Assembly: GCF_016313185.1 (NCBI RefSeq)
Contig: NZ_CP066218.1
Span: forward strand, 5,952,001 to 6,016,000
Origin: Mycolicibacterium baixiangningiae
GTDB taxonomy: Bacteria > Actinomycetota > Actinomycetes > Mycobacteriales > Mycobacteriaceae
Direction: 5' to 3'
DNA: 64,000 nucleotides
Every line of letters begins with the position of its first letter. The stretch's first letter is position 1. Below are positions 8,663-17,912 of this stretch, piece after piece. The position numbers were made by a program, and so were the translations under genes. The notes beneath the pieces are model-generated. The model made no database searches and was not told the DNA's origin. It worked only from the letters and a program-made list of their open reading frames with translations.

Positions 8663-9840
8663 CGTCTACCGCCCTCCGGGTCGGCGTCGGCCAGCACCTC
8701 TGAGGCGATCCGGAATGCGGTGTTGGCGTCGGGGACGCCGCAGTAGATGGCGGTCTGCATGATCAACTCCTTGATCTCGTCGTCGCTCACGTTGTTGCGG
8801 CGCGCAGCGCGCAGGTGCATGGCGAATTCTTCATGGTGCCCGCGCGCGATCAGTGCGGTCAGCGTGATCATCGAGCGACTGCGGCGGTCCAGCCCGGGGC
8901 GGGTCCAGATGCCGCCCCACGCGTACTCGGTGATCATGCGTTGGAAGTCGGCGGTGAGGTCGGTGGTGGCGGCCACGGCCCGGTCGACGTGGGCATCGCC
9001 GAGCACCTCGCGCCGCACCGCCATGCCCGCGCGATACCGGTCATCCACGGTCCCGCTGGCGGGTCGATGCTGAAATCCGGCGTGCTTTGCGACCAGAGCC
9101 GCGACCCGGTCGGGCGCCTCCGCCGGTGCGAGGTGGCCGACTCCGTCCAACACGACGCACTCGCCGTCCCGGACGCCGGATGCAATGCGGTGCAGCGACT
9201 CCGGGGGGGTGGGCACGTCGTCGCGGCCGGCGACGGCGAGCACGGGCGTGGTGATCTCGGGCAATCGCTCGACGACATCGAATACGGCCAGCGCCTCACA
9301 TGTGAGCGCATAGGACTCCGGATCCGTGTGGTAAAGACTGTCCACCAGCATTGCAGCGACGCCCGGGTGACGCTCGGTGAAGCCAGGCGCAAACCAGCGT
9401 TGGGGCGCCACCGCAACCATCGGGGCGATGCCGTCGGCGCGCACGGTGGCGGCACGCTCGCACCATCCGTCCGGAGACCCGATCACCGCGCCGGTGCACA
9501 GCAGCGTAGCTGTGGCCAGCCGATGCGGAACGTCGAGGGCCAGCTGCAAACCCACGCAGCCGCCGACGGAATCACCCGCGTAGTGGAACTTCTCGGCGCC
9601 GAGTTGGTCGGCCAGTGCCAGCACCGCGGCGGCGAGGTCGCCGATGGTGAACGGTTCGGCAGGAACGCTTCGTCCGTGTCCGGGAAGATCCCACCCGACG
9701 ACGTGGGCATGCGCGGTCAACGCCTGTGCGACGCCGCCCCACAGGGTGGCCGCCGAGGTACCCAGCGACGGACCGAGCAGAATCAGGGGCCCTGTGTCAG
9801 GTCCACCGAAGTCGACGGATGCGAGGGTGGGAACGGTCAC
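8659..9840 (-). CDS. pcaL: 3-oxoadipate enol-lactonase / 4-carboxymuconolactone decarboxylase fusion
   Basis: A 393-residue bifunctional protein from the GTG at 9840, which overlaps the pcaB stop as GTGA. Residues 1 to about 255 are an alpha/beta hydrolase with nucleophile Ser91 in GDSVGG, a distal Asp in VAGRDDVPTP and His in GVGHLAPAE; this is PcaD. From about 265 it is a carboxymuconolactone decarboxylase (PcaC) with TRPGLDRRSRSMITL and a C-terminal GVPDANTAFRIA. PcaL fusions of this order are known in actinobacteria. It performs the two steps from carboxymuconolactone to beta-ketoadipate. An upstream open extension in the same frame has no homology and is not used. Confidence 0.92.
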   Translation of the reverse strand: MTVPTLASVDFGGPDTGPLILLGPSLGTSAATLWGGVAQALTAHAHVVGWDLPGHGRSVPAEPFTIGDLAAAVLALADQLGAEKFHYAGDSVGGCVGLQLALDVPHRLATATLLCTGAVIGSPDGWCERAATVRADGIAPMVAVAPQRWFAPGFTERHPGVAAMLVDSLYHTDPESYALTCEALAVFDVVERLPEITTPVLAVAGRDDVPTPPESLHRIASGVRDGECVVLDGVGHLAPAEAPDRVAALVAKHAGFQHRPASGTVDDRYRAGMAVRREVLGDAHVDRAVAATTDLTADFQRMITEYAWGGIWTRPGLDRRSRSMITLTALIARGHHEEFAMHLRAARRNNVSDDEIKELIMQTAIYCGVPDANTAFRIASEVLADADPEGGRR

Positions 9841-11042
9841 GATAGCTCCTTGGTGAAGCTTCGGGCCCGACTCAGCGTCGAGTCGACCAACCGGTTCGCG
9901 GCGCCCGTGTATTCGGAACGCATTGGCTGACCGGTCAACTCGGTCATGGCGCGCTGTTCGGAGAGCAGTCCTTCGGCGGCGGCCAGGTTGGCGGCGGCGC
10001 GGCTCTCGTCGACGAGCAGCCCCGAGACGAGTTCGGAGGTGTGTACAGCGGCGACGGCTGTGTGGCGCGCCAGCGTCCGCAGGGTTGCCCACTCCGCGTG
10101 CCAGGCGCCGTCGGAGCGCTCGTCGACGCTCCCGGCCGACGCGGCGTGCAGGGTGGCGCTGAGCGGTCCCGCGGTGAGGGCGGCCCGTCGGATCAAGACC
10201 GAGCGGACCGGATTGTGCTTGTGCGGCATGGTCGACGAGCCACCGCCACGTCCCTCGGCGAATTCGCCGACTTCAGGGCGACTGCCGGTCGCCACGTCCG
10301 CGGCGATGTGCCCCCAGGCGTCGCAACAGGTCACCAGCGCGTCTCCGATCCGGGTGATGTCCGAACGCGTGGTGTGCCAGGGCAGCGAGGGGGCCAGGCG
10401 CAGTACGTCGGCGAGCGAATCGCTCAGGGCGATGGCGCCGTCTACCGACCCCGCCAGTTCGGTGGAAGCGGCAAGCGTCCCCGCTGCGCCGCCGACCTGC
10501 ACGGGCAGCGAGGACAGCAACCCGGCCAGCGGTTCGGCGGCGTCCAGCACGCCGTTGAGCCAGCGGGCGACCTTGACGCCAAGGGTGCTGGGCAGCGCCG
10601 CCTGGGTCAGCGTCCGCGCGAGCGCCGGTGTGGCCCGGAATTTTTCGGCTAGTCCGGCCAGTGCACGGACCTGAACAGCGCACTCGTCGGTGATCCTGAT
10701 CAACACGTCTCGAATGCAGATGATCAGTGCTGTGTCGAGGACGTCCTGACTCGTCAAGCCACGGTGCAGCCAGCGGGCCGTCGTCGCGTCCGACCGCTCC
10801 CGCAGTAGCGCGACGAGGGCGCTGGCGGGGTTGCCGTCGACGTCTGCGCGGCGGGCGATCGTGACGGTGTCGTTCTCGGCGAGGAGACTCGTGAGATCGA
10901 CTCGGGCCTCATTCGGGGCTATGCCCGAGTCCACCAGCCCGTCGAGCCATGCCTGCTCCACTGCCACCATGGCGATGAGGAAGGCGTGATCGCTCATCAG
11001 GTCACCCGCGAGGTGGTCTCCGGGCCAGAACAGGTCGGTCAT
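9837..11042 (-). CDS. pcaB: 3-carboxy-cis,cis-muconate cycloisomerase
   Basis: A 401-residue member of the fumarase/aspartase superfamily. It carries the signature loop GGGSSTMPHKHNP around residue 270, TSQDVLDTA near residue 90 and a helical C-terminal domain. It lactonises carboxymuconate from protocatechuate 3,4-dioxygenase. The ATG at 11042 overlaps the pcaG stop (ATGA), and its own stop overlaps pcaL, so the operon reads through in lock-step. Confidence 0.92.
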   Translation of the reverse strand: MTDLFWPGDHLAGDLMSDHAFLIAMVAVEQAWLDGLVDSGIAPNEARVDLTSLLAENDTVTIARRADVDGNPASALVALLRERSDATTARWLHRGLTSQDVLDTALIICIRDVLIRITDECAVQVRALAGLAEKFRATPALARTLTQAALPSTLGVKVARWLNGVLDAAEPLAGLLSSLPVQVGGAAGTLAASTELAGSVDGAIALSDSLADVLRLAPSLPWHTTRSDITRIGDALVTCCDAWGHIAADVATGSRPEVGEFAEGRGGGSSTMPHKHNPVRSVLIRRAALTAGPLSATLHAASAGSVDERSDGAWHAEWATLRTLARHTAVAAVHTSELVSGLLVDESRAAANLAAAEGLLSEQRAMTELTGQPMRSEYTGAANRLVDSTLSRARSFTKELS

Positions 11043-11605
11043 CGTTGGTGCCCCGGGTAGCGCAGGAAGACGGTCTCGGGTTTGCCTGGCGCGTCTTGCA
11101 ATTGGATGTCGAAGCGCAGCCCACCGGCGTCTCGGGCCGCAATCAGGGTGTCGCGCCGTTCGGGGGGAAGCGACGCCAGCAGCGGGTCGTCGGAGAGCCG
11201 GTCGCCCGGTACGTAGGCGCGGGTGAACACCCGGTTGAGCAATCCTCGCGCGAACACCGCGACCGCGATGAACGGCGCGGCCCCGGGCTGACACGGGCCG
11301 GGGATCACGGTGGAAAAGCTGTACCGCCCGTCGTCACCGGTGCTGGCCCGGCCCCATCCGGTGAAGGTGAAGCCGTCCCGGCGAAGAGAGCCCGGGGACG
11401 TAGGGACCGTGCCATCGGCGTCGGCCTGCCAGATCTCGATCAGTGCGTCGGGGACGGGCCGGCCGTCACCGTCGGCGACGATGCCCGACAGCTGGACGGC
11501 GTTCGGCGAGCCGGGCGGGACCAGTGCACTGCACCCGTCGAACGGCAGCGCGTAACCGAAGAACGGCCCGATGGTCTGGCCCGGCGTCGCGGTCAGGAGC
11601 GTCAT
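11039..11605 (-). CDS. pcaG: Protocatechuate 3,4-dioxygenase alpha subunit
   Basis: A 188-residue intradiol dioxygenase subunit beginning TPGQTIGPFFGYALPF, with ALIEIWQADADG and GRASTGDDGRYSF typical of the alpha chain. The alpha chain lacks the full iron ligand set and supports the beta chain. The ATG at 11605 overlaps the pcaH stop by four bases. Confidence 0.92.
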   Translation of the reverse strand: MTLLTATPGQTIGPFFGYALPFDGCSALVPPGSPNAVQLSGIVADGDGRPVPDALIEIWQADADGTVPTSPGSLRRDGFTFTGWGRASTGDDGRYSFSTVIPGPCQPGAAPFIAVAVFARGLLNRVFTRAYVPGDRLSDDPLLASLPPERRDTLIAARDAGGLRFDIQLQDAPGKPETVFLRYPGHQR

Positions 11606-12411
11606 CGGTGGTCGCCTCCGTCGTCGGGGTTCTCGATCGGAGTGCGCGTGGCACCGGTGAGCACGATGTCCCACCGGTATCCGGTGGCCCACTCATGGGT
11701 GGTGACGTCGTGGTCGTAAGTGGCCACCAGCCGGTCGCGAGCCTTCTGGTCGGTGATCGCCTGGAAGATCGGATCGAGGGCGAACAGCGGATCGCCCGGG
11801 AAGTACATCTGGGTGATCATCCGTTGCGTGAACTCCGTTCCGAACAGCGAGAAGTGGATGTGCGCAGGCCGCCAGGCGTTGCGGTGGTTCTTCCACGGAT
11901 AGGGCCCCGGCTTGATCGTGGTGAACCGGTAGATGCCGTCGTCGTCGGTGAGGCAGCGGCCGACTCCCGTGAAGTTCGGGTCGATTGCGGATGGGTGCTG
12001 ATCGCGCTTGTGGATGTAGCGCCCGCCGGCGTTGGCCTGCCAGATCTCGACGAGTTGGCGCCGCACGGGCCGTCCTTCGCCGTCCACCACCCGACCTGTC
12101 ACCACCATCCGCTCGCCGATGGGTTCACCGCCGTGCTGGATCGTGAGGTCGGCTTCGAGCGGGTTGACGTCGCGGTCGGAGAAGCACGGCGCCCACAGTT
12201 CGACACCCTCCGGGTCGGCGTGGTGCAGGTCCTTGGTCGGGTGGCGCAGCAGGCTGCTGCGGTAGGGCGCGTAGTCGAGCCGTGGCTGCGTCTCCTCGAC
12301 CCCCGACCGCTCATAGGTAGACGTGATCGCCGCGATCTCCGCGTTGATCGCCTGCTGGCTCGCGATGGCGCTGTCGGGATTGGCGTCGATCGTCGCCGTG
12401 AGGTTCTGCAC
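11602..12411 (-). CDS. pcaH: Protocatechuate 3,4-dioxygenase beta subunit
   Basis: A 269-residue catalytic subunit that cleaves protocatechuate between the two hydroxyls using non-heme Fe(III). Ligand regions are visible: the Tyr of GPYPWKNHRNAWRPAH and the HxH pair in AHIHFSLFG, after VEIWQANAGGRYIHK. The GTG at 12411 (a GGAG lies eight bases upstream) gives a normal-length protein. It follows the transporter gene by 20 nt. Confidence 0.92.
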   Translation of the reverse strand: MQNLTATIDANPDSAIASQQAINAEIAAITSTYERSGVEETQPRLDYAPYRSSLLRHPTKDLHHADPEGVELWAPCFSDRDVNPLEADLTIQHGGEPIGERMVVTGRVVDGEGRPVRRQLVEIWQANAGGRYIHKRDQHPSAIDPNFTGVGRCLTDDDGIYRFTTIKPGPYPWKNHRNAWRPAHIHFSLFGTEFTQRMITQMYFPGDPLFALDPIFQAITDQKARDRLVATYDHDVTTHEWATGYRWDIVLTGATRTPIENPDDGGDHR

Positions 12412-12431
12412 GTTGATGACTCCAGGTGTTT

Positions 12432-13790
12432 TCAGTGGTCGACGAGTTCCCGAGCGGAGCCGGGAGTCTTGCCGCCCAGCAGCGCGGTCGGCACGTCCTT
12501 GGTCTCCTTCGCCGTCAGCGCGGCACCCGTGGCGATCAGGCAGACGACCCCGGTGAAGATGCTGATGACCACCCAGCCGCCTTCCTCCACCCCACCGAGG
12601 GCAGTGACGATCGCCGGAGCGAAACCGGCTAACAGGAAGCCTAATTGGGTGCCGATGGCGAGTCCGGAGAATCGCACCTGGGTGGAGAACATCTCGCCGT
12701 AGAACGACGGCCACACGGCGTTGGCGGCGGCGTACCCGAACGAGAAGGTGGCGATCGCCAGCGCGAACATCAGCACGACGTTGTCGCCGCTCATCGACAG
12801 CAGGTAGAACGGCATGAGCACTGCCGAGGACAGTGCCCCGTAGATGAACACGGGCTTGCGGCCGATGCGGTCGGCGAGCTTGCCGAACACCGGTTGCGTG
12901 CCCAGTGCCACGATGTTCGCGATCACGACCAGCCACAGTGTCACGTCGGAATCCAGGCCCATCTTCTTGCCGTAGGCGATGGCCAGGTTGGCGAACACCG
13001 TCGACACGGCGGCGATGAAGGCGCAGAAGATCACGCGGATGACGTCGCGCCAGTGGTTGCGCATCAGGGGCATCAACGGCATGCGGGCGATGGTGCCCGC
13101 GGACTTGGCCTCCTCGAACTCCGGAGTCTCGTGCAGCCGACGACGGATGAAGTACGCGACCACGACGACGAAGGCGCTGAGCCAGAACGGAACCCGCCAG
13201 CCCCACGAGTACAGGTCCTCGTCGGGCAGCGCCACGATCGGGATGACGACCAGCGATGCCAGGATCAGGCCGCCCTGGGTTCCGGTCAGCGTCCAGGAGG
13301 TGAAGAAGGCCCGCTGGTGGTCGGGAGAGTGCTCCAACGTGAGCGAACTCGCGCCGGCCTGCTCGCCCGCAGCGGAGAAGCCCTGCAGCAGCCGACAGGT
13401 CACCAGCAGTATCGGAGCGAGCACCCCGACCGACTCGTACGTCGGCAGGCAACCGATCGCGAACGTCGATACGCCCATGAGGATCAGGGTGAACATCAAC
13501 ACGTTCCGGCGCCCTATCCGATCGCCGAAGTGCCCGATCACGAAGGCGCCGATAGGCCGGGCGATGTAGGCGACTCCGAGGGTTGCGAATGACTGGGCGA
13601 GCGCGACTGTCTCGTCACCCTCGGGAAAGAAGACCTTCGGAAAGACGAGGGCGGCAACGAAACCGAATACGAAGAAGTCGTAGTATTCGACGGCGCTGCC
13701 CATGAAGCTGGCCAGGGCGGCTTTCTTCGGCGTCCGTTCCGGTGCGCCCGAAGGTGCACCGTCGGACGGGTTGCCATTGCTGACACTCAT
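12432..13790 (-). CDS. MFS transporter (MHS family), probable quinate/shikimate or protocatechuate carrier
   Basis: A 452-residue permease with the MHS start ASFMGSAVEYYDFFVFGFVAAL and the loop GHFGDRIGRRNVLMF, followed by RLLQGFSAAGEQAGASSL. It has about twelve hydrophobic helices. Its place between the quinate/shikimate dehydrogenase and the dioxygenase genes of one operon makes a pathway substrate the likely cargo; which one is inference. AGGAGA lies 7 nt before the ATG at 13790. Confidence 0.88.
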   Translation of the reverse strand: MSVSNGNPSDGAPSGAPERTPKKAALASFMGSAVEYYDFFVFGFVAALVFPKVFFPEGDETVALAQSFATLGVAYIARPIGAFVIGHFGDRIGRRNVLMFTLILMGVSTFAIGCLPTYESVGVLAPILLVTCRLLQGFSAAGEQAGASSLTLEHSPDHQRAFFTSWTLTGTQGGLILASLVVIPIVALPDEDLYSWGWRVPFWLSAFVVVVAYFIRRRLHETPEFEEAKSAGTIARMPLMPLMRNHWRDVIRVIFCAFIAAVSTVFANLAIAYGKKMGLDSDVTLWLVVIANIVALGTQPVFGKLADRIGRKPVFIYGALSSAVLMPFYLLSMSGDNVVLMFALAIATFSFGYAAANAVWPSFYGEMFSTQVRFSGLAIGTQLGFLLAGFAPAIVTALGGVEEGGWVVISIFTGVVCLIATGAALTAKETKDVPTALLGGKTPGSARELVDH

Positions 13791-13837
13791 GGGGTTTCTC
13801 CTACATTCCTCGTTGAAGTGGGATGGGCGTTGGTGAA

Positions 13838-14731
13838 TCAACCTGCGAGACTGCGGAAATGTCGTGACATGCGGTCGGCGTCCGGAGTGATGTCGGTGAT
13901 GAGTTCGAAGGCGGTGGTCGCCTGGTGCACCGCCATGTAACCGCCGTCGAGTGTTCGACATCCGGCCGCGCGTGCGGCGGTGAGCAGCGCGGTGTTCAAC
14001 GGCCGGTAGACGATGTCGGCCACCCATAGCCGCGGGTGCAGAAGCGCTGCGTCGAACGGCATACCCGGGTGGTCGGCCATGCCGGTGGGGGTGCAGTGCA
14101 CGACACCGTCGCTGTGCGGCAACAGGATCGACAGCTTGTCGAAGGCTGACGCGTCGACGTGCGCGTCGCGATGCCGGCCGGCGAGCTCCCCGGCAAGGAT
14201 CGTGGCACGCTCGACGTCAAGGTCGACGATGGTGAGGTGCTCGGTGCCCAGCTCGAGTAGCGCATGCCCTACCGCGGCACCCGCGCCCCCGGCTCCCAGC
14301 AGCACCACATTCGAGGTGGCGGCGCCGGGCAGACCTTCGGCGAACCCCCTGCGGAAGCCGGGTGCGTCGGTGTTGTAGCCCACCGTGCGGTGGTCTGGTC
14401 CATTCCCCGGTCGCTCCGCTCCCGCCCGCCGTTCGAAGACCACGGTGTTCACCGCGCCGAGCGCGGCCGCGTCCCCGTCGAGTACATCCAGGTGCGGAAT
14501 GACCAACCGTTTGCACGGATGGGTGACGTTGAGTGCGTCGAAGCCGAGGGCGCGCGCCCAGGTCAGAACCTCCCCGATCCGATCAGCGGTGAGGCCGACC
14601 GCGTTGAGATCGATGGTCCGGTAGACGTAGTCGAGGCCATGGGCCCGACCCTCGGCCATGTGCAGCGCCGGTGTCAGGGACGGACCGACGCCCTGACCGA
14701 CAAGACCGACCAGATAGGGGTGGGGAGGCAT
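13838..14731 (-). CDS. qsuD: Quinate/shikimate dehydrogenase (AroE family)
   Basis: A 297-residue AroE-fold enzyme. It keeps the substrate loop GVGPSLTPALH near residue 15, NVTHPCK with the catalytic lysine near residue 75, GAVNTVVF, GYNTDAPGF and the Rossmann loop GAGGAGAAVG near residue 140. After the second Rossmann strand comes VDLDVERA; an acidic residue there favours NAD over NADP, as in catabolic QsuD-type enzymes. It oxidises quinate or shikimate to dehydroquinate or dehydroshikimate, feeding QsuB. First gene of the operon, with an 18-bp operator-like palindrome 21 bp upstream of its ATG. Confidence 0.85.
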   Translation of the reverse strand: MPPHPYLVGLVGQGVGPSLTPALHMAEGRAHGLDYVYRTIDLNAVGLTADRIGEVLTWARALGFDALNVTHPCKRLVIPHLDVLDGDAAALGAVNTVVFERRAGAERPGNGPDHRTVGYNTDAPGFRRGFAEGLPGAATSNVVLLGAGGAGAAVGHALLELGTEHLTIVDLDVERATILAGELAGRHRDAHVDASAFDKLSILLPHSDGVVHCTPTGMADHPGMPFDAALLHPRLWVADIVYRPLNTALLTAARAAGCRTLDGGYMAVHQATTAFELITDITPDADRMSRHFRSLAG

Positions 14732-14751
14732 ACTTCACCGTCCTGCCTAAT

Positions 14752-14769
14752 GTACGAACTAGTACGTTC
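14752..14769. promoter_or_regulatory. Operator-like palindrome upstream of the qsu-pca operon
   Basis: GTACGAACTAGTACGTTC is an imperfect 18-bp palindrome (14 of 18 positions symmetric) centred on ACTAGT, 21 bp upstream of the qsuD ATG. It resembles a TetR-family operator, and the TetR gene immediately upstream is the obvious candidate ligand. Confidence 0.55.
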
Positions 14770-14829
14770 AACCAGTAGAACAGTGTGGGCTATGTCTCGT
14801 CAAGAGTGCGATGTGAGCTGGGTCGCCCG

Positions 14830-15471
14830 TCAGGTGGCCGTGAGCCACCCGACGACGACGTCACCGATCATGCGGCGCAGATGCGCCCGCTGAGACGCCT
14901 CGGTGAGGTCCACGTCGAACAGGAACCCGAAGGTGTACTTATTCGCCACCTGGAAGACGCAGTAGGAACTGATGACGAGGTGCACGTCGAGCGCTTCCAC
15001 GTCGGCGCGGAAGACGCCCTGGTCACGTCCCCGGGCCAGGATCTCGTCCAACAGTGTGGTCGCGGGTTGTGCCAGGCTGCGGAGGGTGTCGAGGCGGCGG
15101 ATGTGCTCACCCCGATGAATGTTCTCGATCGCCACCAGGCGAATGAAGGCCTGGTGGTCGAGGTGGTGATCGAAGGTCAGTTCGGCCACCCTGCGCATGG
15201 CGACAACCGGATCGACGTGGTCCACCTGCAGGCGCTGTTCGGCTTCGCGGATTCCCCGGTAGGCGTGCTCGAGCACGGCCATGTACAGACCCTCTTTGCC
15301 GCCGAAGTAGTAATAGATCATCCGCTTGGTGGTGCGGGTGCGTTCGGCGATCTCGTCGACCCGCGCGCCCGAGTAACCCGACTCCGCGAACACTTCAGTG
15401 GCAACGGCGAGGAGGTCGGCCCGGGTTCGCTCGGCATCGCGAGGCAGTTCGGGACGGGGCTCGACGGTCAC
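14830..15471 (-). CDS. TetR-family regulator, candidate controller of the qsu-pca operon
   Basis: A 213-residue TetR protein. The helix-turn-helix spans about residues 14-60 (AERTRADLLAVATEVFAESG, then VDEIAERTRTTKRMIYYYFGGKEGLY). The C-terminal domain is long and helical, with an effector pocket rich in aromatic and His residues. It uses a GTG start at 15471. It lies just upstream of qsuD on the same strand with a palindrome in between, so control of the quinate/protocatechuate operon is likely but not proven. Confidence 0.85.
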   Translation of the reverse strand: MTVEPRPELPRDAERTRADLLAVATEVFAESGYSGARVDEIAERTRTTKRMIYYYFGGKEGLYMAVLEHAYRGIREAEQRLQVDHVDPVVAMRRVAELTFDHHLDHQAFIRLVAIENIHRGEHIRRLDTLRSLAQPATTLLDEILARGRDQGVFRADVEALDVHLVISSYCVFQVANKYTFGFLFDVDLTEASQRAHLRRMIGDVVVGWLTAT

Positions 15472-15530
15472 GCCGCGAGCTTACGGGCGAATGCGGTGAC
15501 TCAGCGACGAGACGTTTTGACCCCCGCGGG

Positions 15531-17909
15531 TCAGCCGGATGCGAGTCGGGTGATCAGCCCTCGGTCGCCGTCCACCCTGACGCGATCGCCAGTCTTGAGC
15601 ACCTGGGTGGCCACCAGTGTGTTGACGACGCATGGAAGTCCGTACTCCCGCGCGACCACCGCGCCGTGCGATACCGAGCTCCCGATGTCGGTGACCAGTG
15701 CGGCGATCACGGTGAAGTACGGCGTCCAGCCCACATCAGTGACAGGTGCGACGAGAATCTCCCCACGCTCCACGTCCCGCGCATCCTGGATCGACTTCGC
15801 CACGCGCACAGTGCCCTCCGCGATACCACGGCTTGCCGGTCGTCCCGAGATCTGGTCGTCGGTTACGCTGCCCGACGGCCGAGCCAGGATGGGTGCGGGC
15901 CGGCCGACCGAGACGTCCTCGAACTCCAGTGATTGTTGGAACGCCAACGCATTGCGGCGCTGCAGGGCACGCTGCACGAGGTCCGAGATATCAGCGTCGC
16001 CGACCACCCGGGGCAATTCTGTGCGATCGAAGAAGTAGACCAGGTCAGCATCGGGAAGGCGTCCGGAGTCGGCCAGCACCTCGCCCAGATGGCGGTATCC
16101 GAGCTTGAGGCGGTGTGCCATGAGCGCCATCTTGGACTTGGTCTCCTCGCGTCCGCGGGCGCCGCCCTGCGCCAGGCGCGCAAGCAGCCTGACCGTCCGC
16201 GACCCGGATGTTTCGACGCGTTTGCGCGTTGGAGTCTCGCCGGCGGAATCGCGGGCCGCCTGCACCATGACCTGCATCATCGACCCGAGCCCCTCGGCGT
16301 CCTCGGCCCACGCGGGGTCACGCATGCACAGTTCTCGGTAACCGCGGTGCCCGTGTCGAGTCAGGAACTGCCGCAACGCCGCAGCGCCGGCGCTGTCCGA
16401 GTTCCGTAGACGGATCAGTGCCTCGGGTGGCGCCTCGGCGAGGAACCGTTCGGCCGCAGTGTCGTCGGCGGCGATCTCCCGCACCACCGCATGCAGTTCG
16501 TCGACCATCACGGCGCTCTCGACGTCGGCAGCGCCCGCCATGAGCCGGGCGGCCTCAGCCTGGCCCTCGTTCTCATCGCGCCCGTTCTTCACGGCATTGC
16601 GCACCATATAGCTCTCGAGGACATTCGCGCCCACCGCAGCGCGTGACGAGGACCGGACGTGGACCAGCGTGACGTGGCAGTACAGCTCGACGCCTGCCTC
16701 CAGCTGCTGCAGAACACGTTTGGCGTCGTGGCTGGTGGGGATGGGGAACGCGGAGATCTGATCGCCGAGCCGCCGGATCGCCGGCCCGGCGAACAGCGAA
16801 TAGGACGTGAGCCGAACCGTGTTGATGAGTTTGGGGACAAACGGTTTTGGCGGTTTGGCCTCGAGTTCGTCGATCACGCGACCACAGATCGACATGGAAA
16901 ACTGCTCCAACGAGTTCCCGAGGATGCCTGAGCTCAGTGCCGTTCCCTCGGTCATGTTCAAGAACATGTGTCCGTAGAAGTAGCCCACTTGAAGCCACGG
17001 CTTGTCATAGCGTTCCTGCGCCCGCGCTATCACCTGGGTCATCTGCATCGCGTAGTCGATCGCATATCCCGACACCGATGCGGTCAGGGGGCAGAAGGCC
17101 CCCGGCATCATCTCGCCGATGTTGCATCGCGTGTAGACGTGCCTCGGGCCGGCCACCGGGGTGTCCATCTCGTTGAGGTCTCCGGGCAGCGTGGTGATCG
17201 GCCGGGCCTGAAGCCACCACAGCCGCCCGGCTTCGTCGATCGCCCATTCCAGATCCATTGGCCTGCCCCAGTGTTCAGAGGCGCGCAACGCGCCGGCGCG
17301 AATCTGGGTGACATCGACGTCAGACAGGACGGGGACGTCACCGACCTCGCGCACCGCCTGGGTGCCGTCTGGCGTCAGCACGAGATGGTCGGAGATGGCA
17401 GATCCGTCGACGAGCGCTTCGCCCAGCCCGGCGATGGCATCGATCACCATGAGATCCCGGCGGCCGGTGGCCGGGTCTGCCGTGAAGACCACCCCGGCAG
17501 CGCGCGCATCGACCATCTGTTGGACGACCACGTGCATGGTGGCCGCCCCTGTGCCGGCATCCTGGCCGGCGTAGGAGGAGGCTCGTTCGGACCCGACGGA
17601 GTCGACGCACCGGCGGACCGCCACGGCGAAGCCATCAGTGGAATCGACACCGAGCACGGTGTCGTATTGTCCGGCGAACGACTGCTCCGCTCCGTCTTCT
17701 CCGGTGGCCGAGGACCTGACGGCTACCGGCCCCTGAATCTGGGTGAAGCGGTCTGTCACCGCGTCCGGAAGGGGGCGCCGGGTGGCCTGCGCGATGACGA
17801 AACCCGTTGGAACGGAGAGTCCGAGGCGCGTCAGTTCGGCCAACCCCAGAGCCTTTCCGCCGAACCGGTCGTCGACGATCTCGGCGAACTCGATCGTTGT
17901 GGTGTCCAT
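15531..17909 (-). CDS. PEP-utilising phosphotransferase, rifampin phosphotransferase-like
   Basis: A 792-residue protein with the order ATP-grasp, middle domain, swivelling phosphohistidine domain. The N-terminal PPDK nucleotide domain shows VAVRSSATGEDG near residue 63 and FAGQYDTVLGV. The middle starts with CNIGEMMPGAFCPLTAS, like the substrate domain of rifampin phosphotransferases. The C-terminus has VSHGAVVAREYGLP with His748 as the expected phospho-carrier. It lacks the PEP-binding TIM barrel of true PEP synthase, which fits Rph-type enzymes that phosphorylate a small molecule. Rph itself is about 865 residues. It follows the LLM gene by 3 nt. The substrate is unknown. Confidence 0.78.
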   Translation of the reverse strand: MDTTTIEFAEIVDDRFGGKALGLAELTRLGLSVPTGFVIAQATRRPLPDAVTDRFTQIQGPVAVRSSATGEDGAEQSFAGQYDTVLGVDSTDGFAVAVRRCVDSVGSERASSYAGQDAGTGAATMHVVVQQMVDARAAGVVFTADPATGRRDLMVIDAIAGLGEALVDGSAISDHLVLTPDGTQAVREVGDVPVLSDVDVTQIRAGALRASEHWGRPMDLEWAIDEAGRLWWLQARPITTLPGDLNEMDTPVAGPRHVYTRCNIGEMMPGAFCPLTASVSGYAIDYAMQMTQVIARAQERYDKPWLQVGYFYGHMFLNMTEGTALSSGILGNSLEQFSMSICGRVIDELEAKPPKPFVPKLINTVRLTSYSLFAGPAIRRLGDQISAFPIPTSHDAKRVLQQLEAGVELYCHVTLVHVRSSSRAAVGANVLESYMVRNAVKNGRDENEGQAEAARLMAGAADVESAVMVDELHAVVREIAADDTAAERFLAEAPPEALIRLRNSDSAGAAALRQFLTRHGHRGYRELCMRDPAWAEDAEGLGSMMQVMVQAARDSAGETPTRKRVETSGSRTVRLLARLAQGGARGREETKSKMALMAHRLKLGYRHLGEVLADSGRLPDADLVYFFDRTELPRVVGDADISDLVQRALQRRNALAFQQSLEFEDVSVGRPAPILARPSGSVTDDQISGRPASRGIAEGTVRVAKSIQDARDVERGEILVAPVTDVGWTPYFTVIAALVTDIGSSVSHGAVVAREYGLPCVVNTLVATQVLKTGDRVRVDGDRGLITRLASG

Positions 17910-17912
17910 TCG

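Noticed and set aside
11443..12702. 419-codon plus-strand open frame over pcaH and pcaG
   Set aside because: Shadow of the dioxygenase genes caused by high GC at third positions; no motif or ribosome site.
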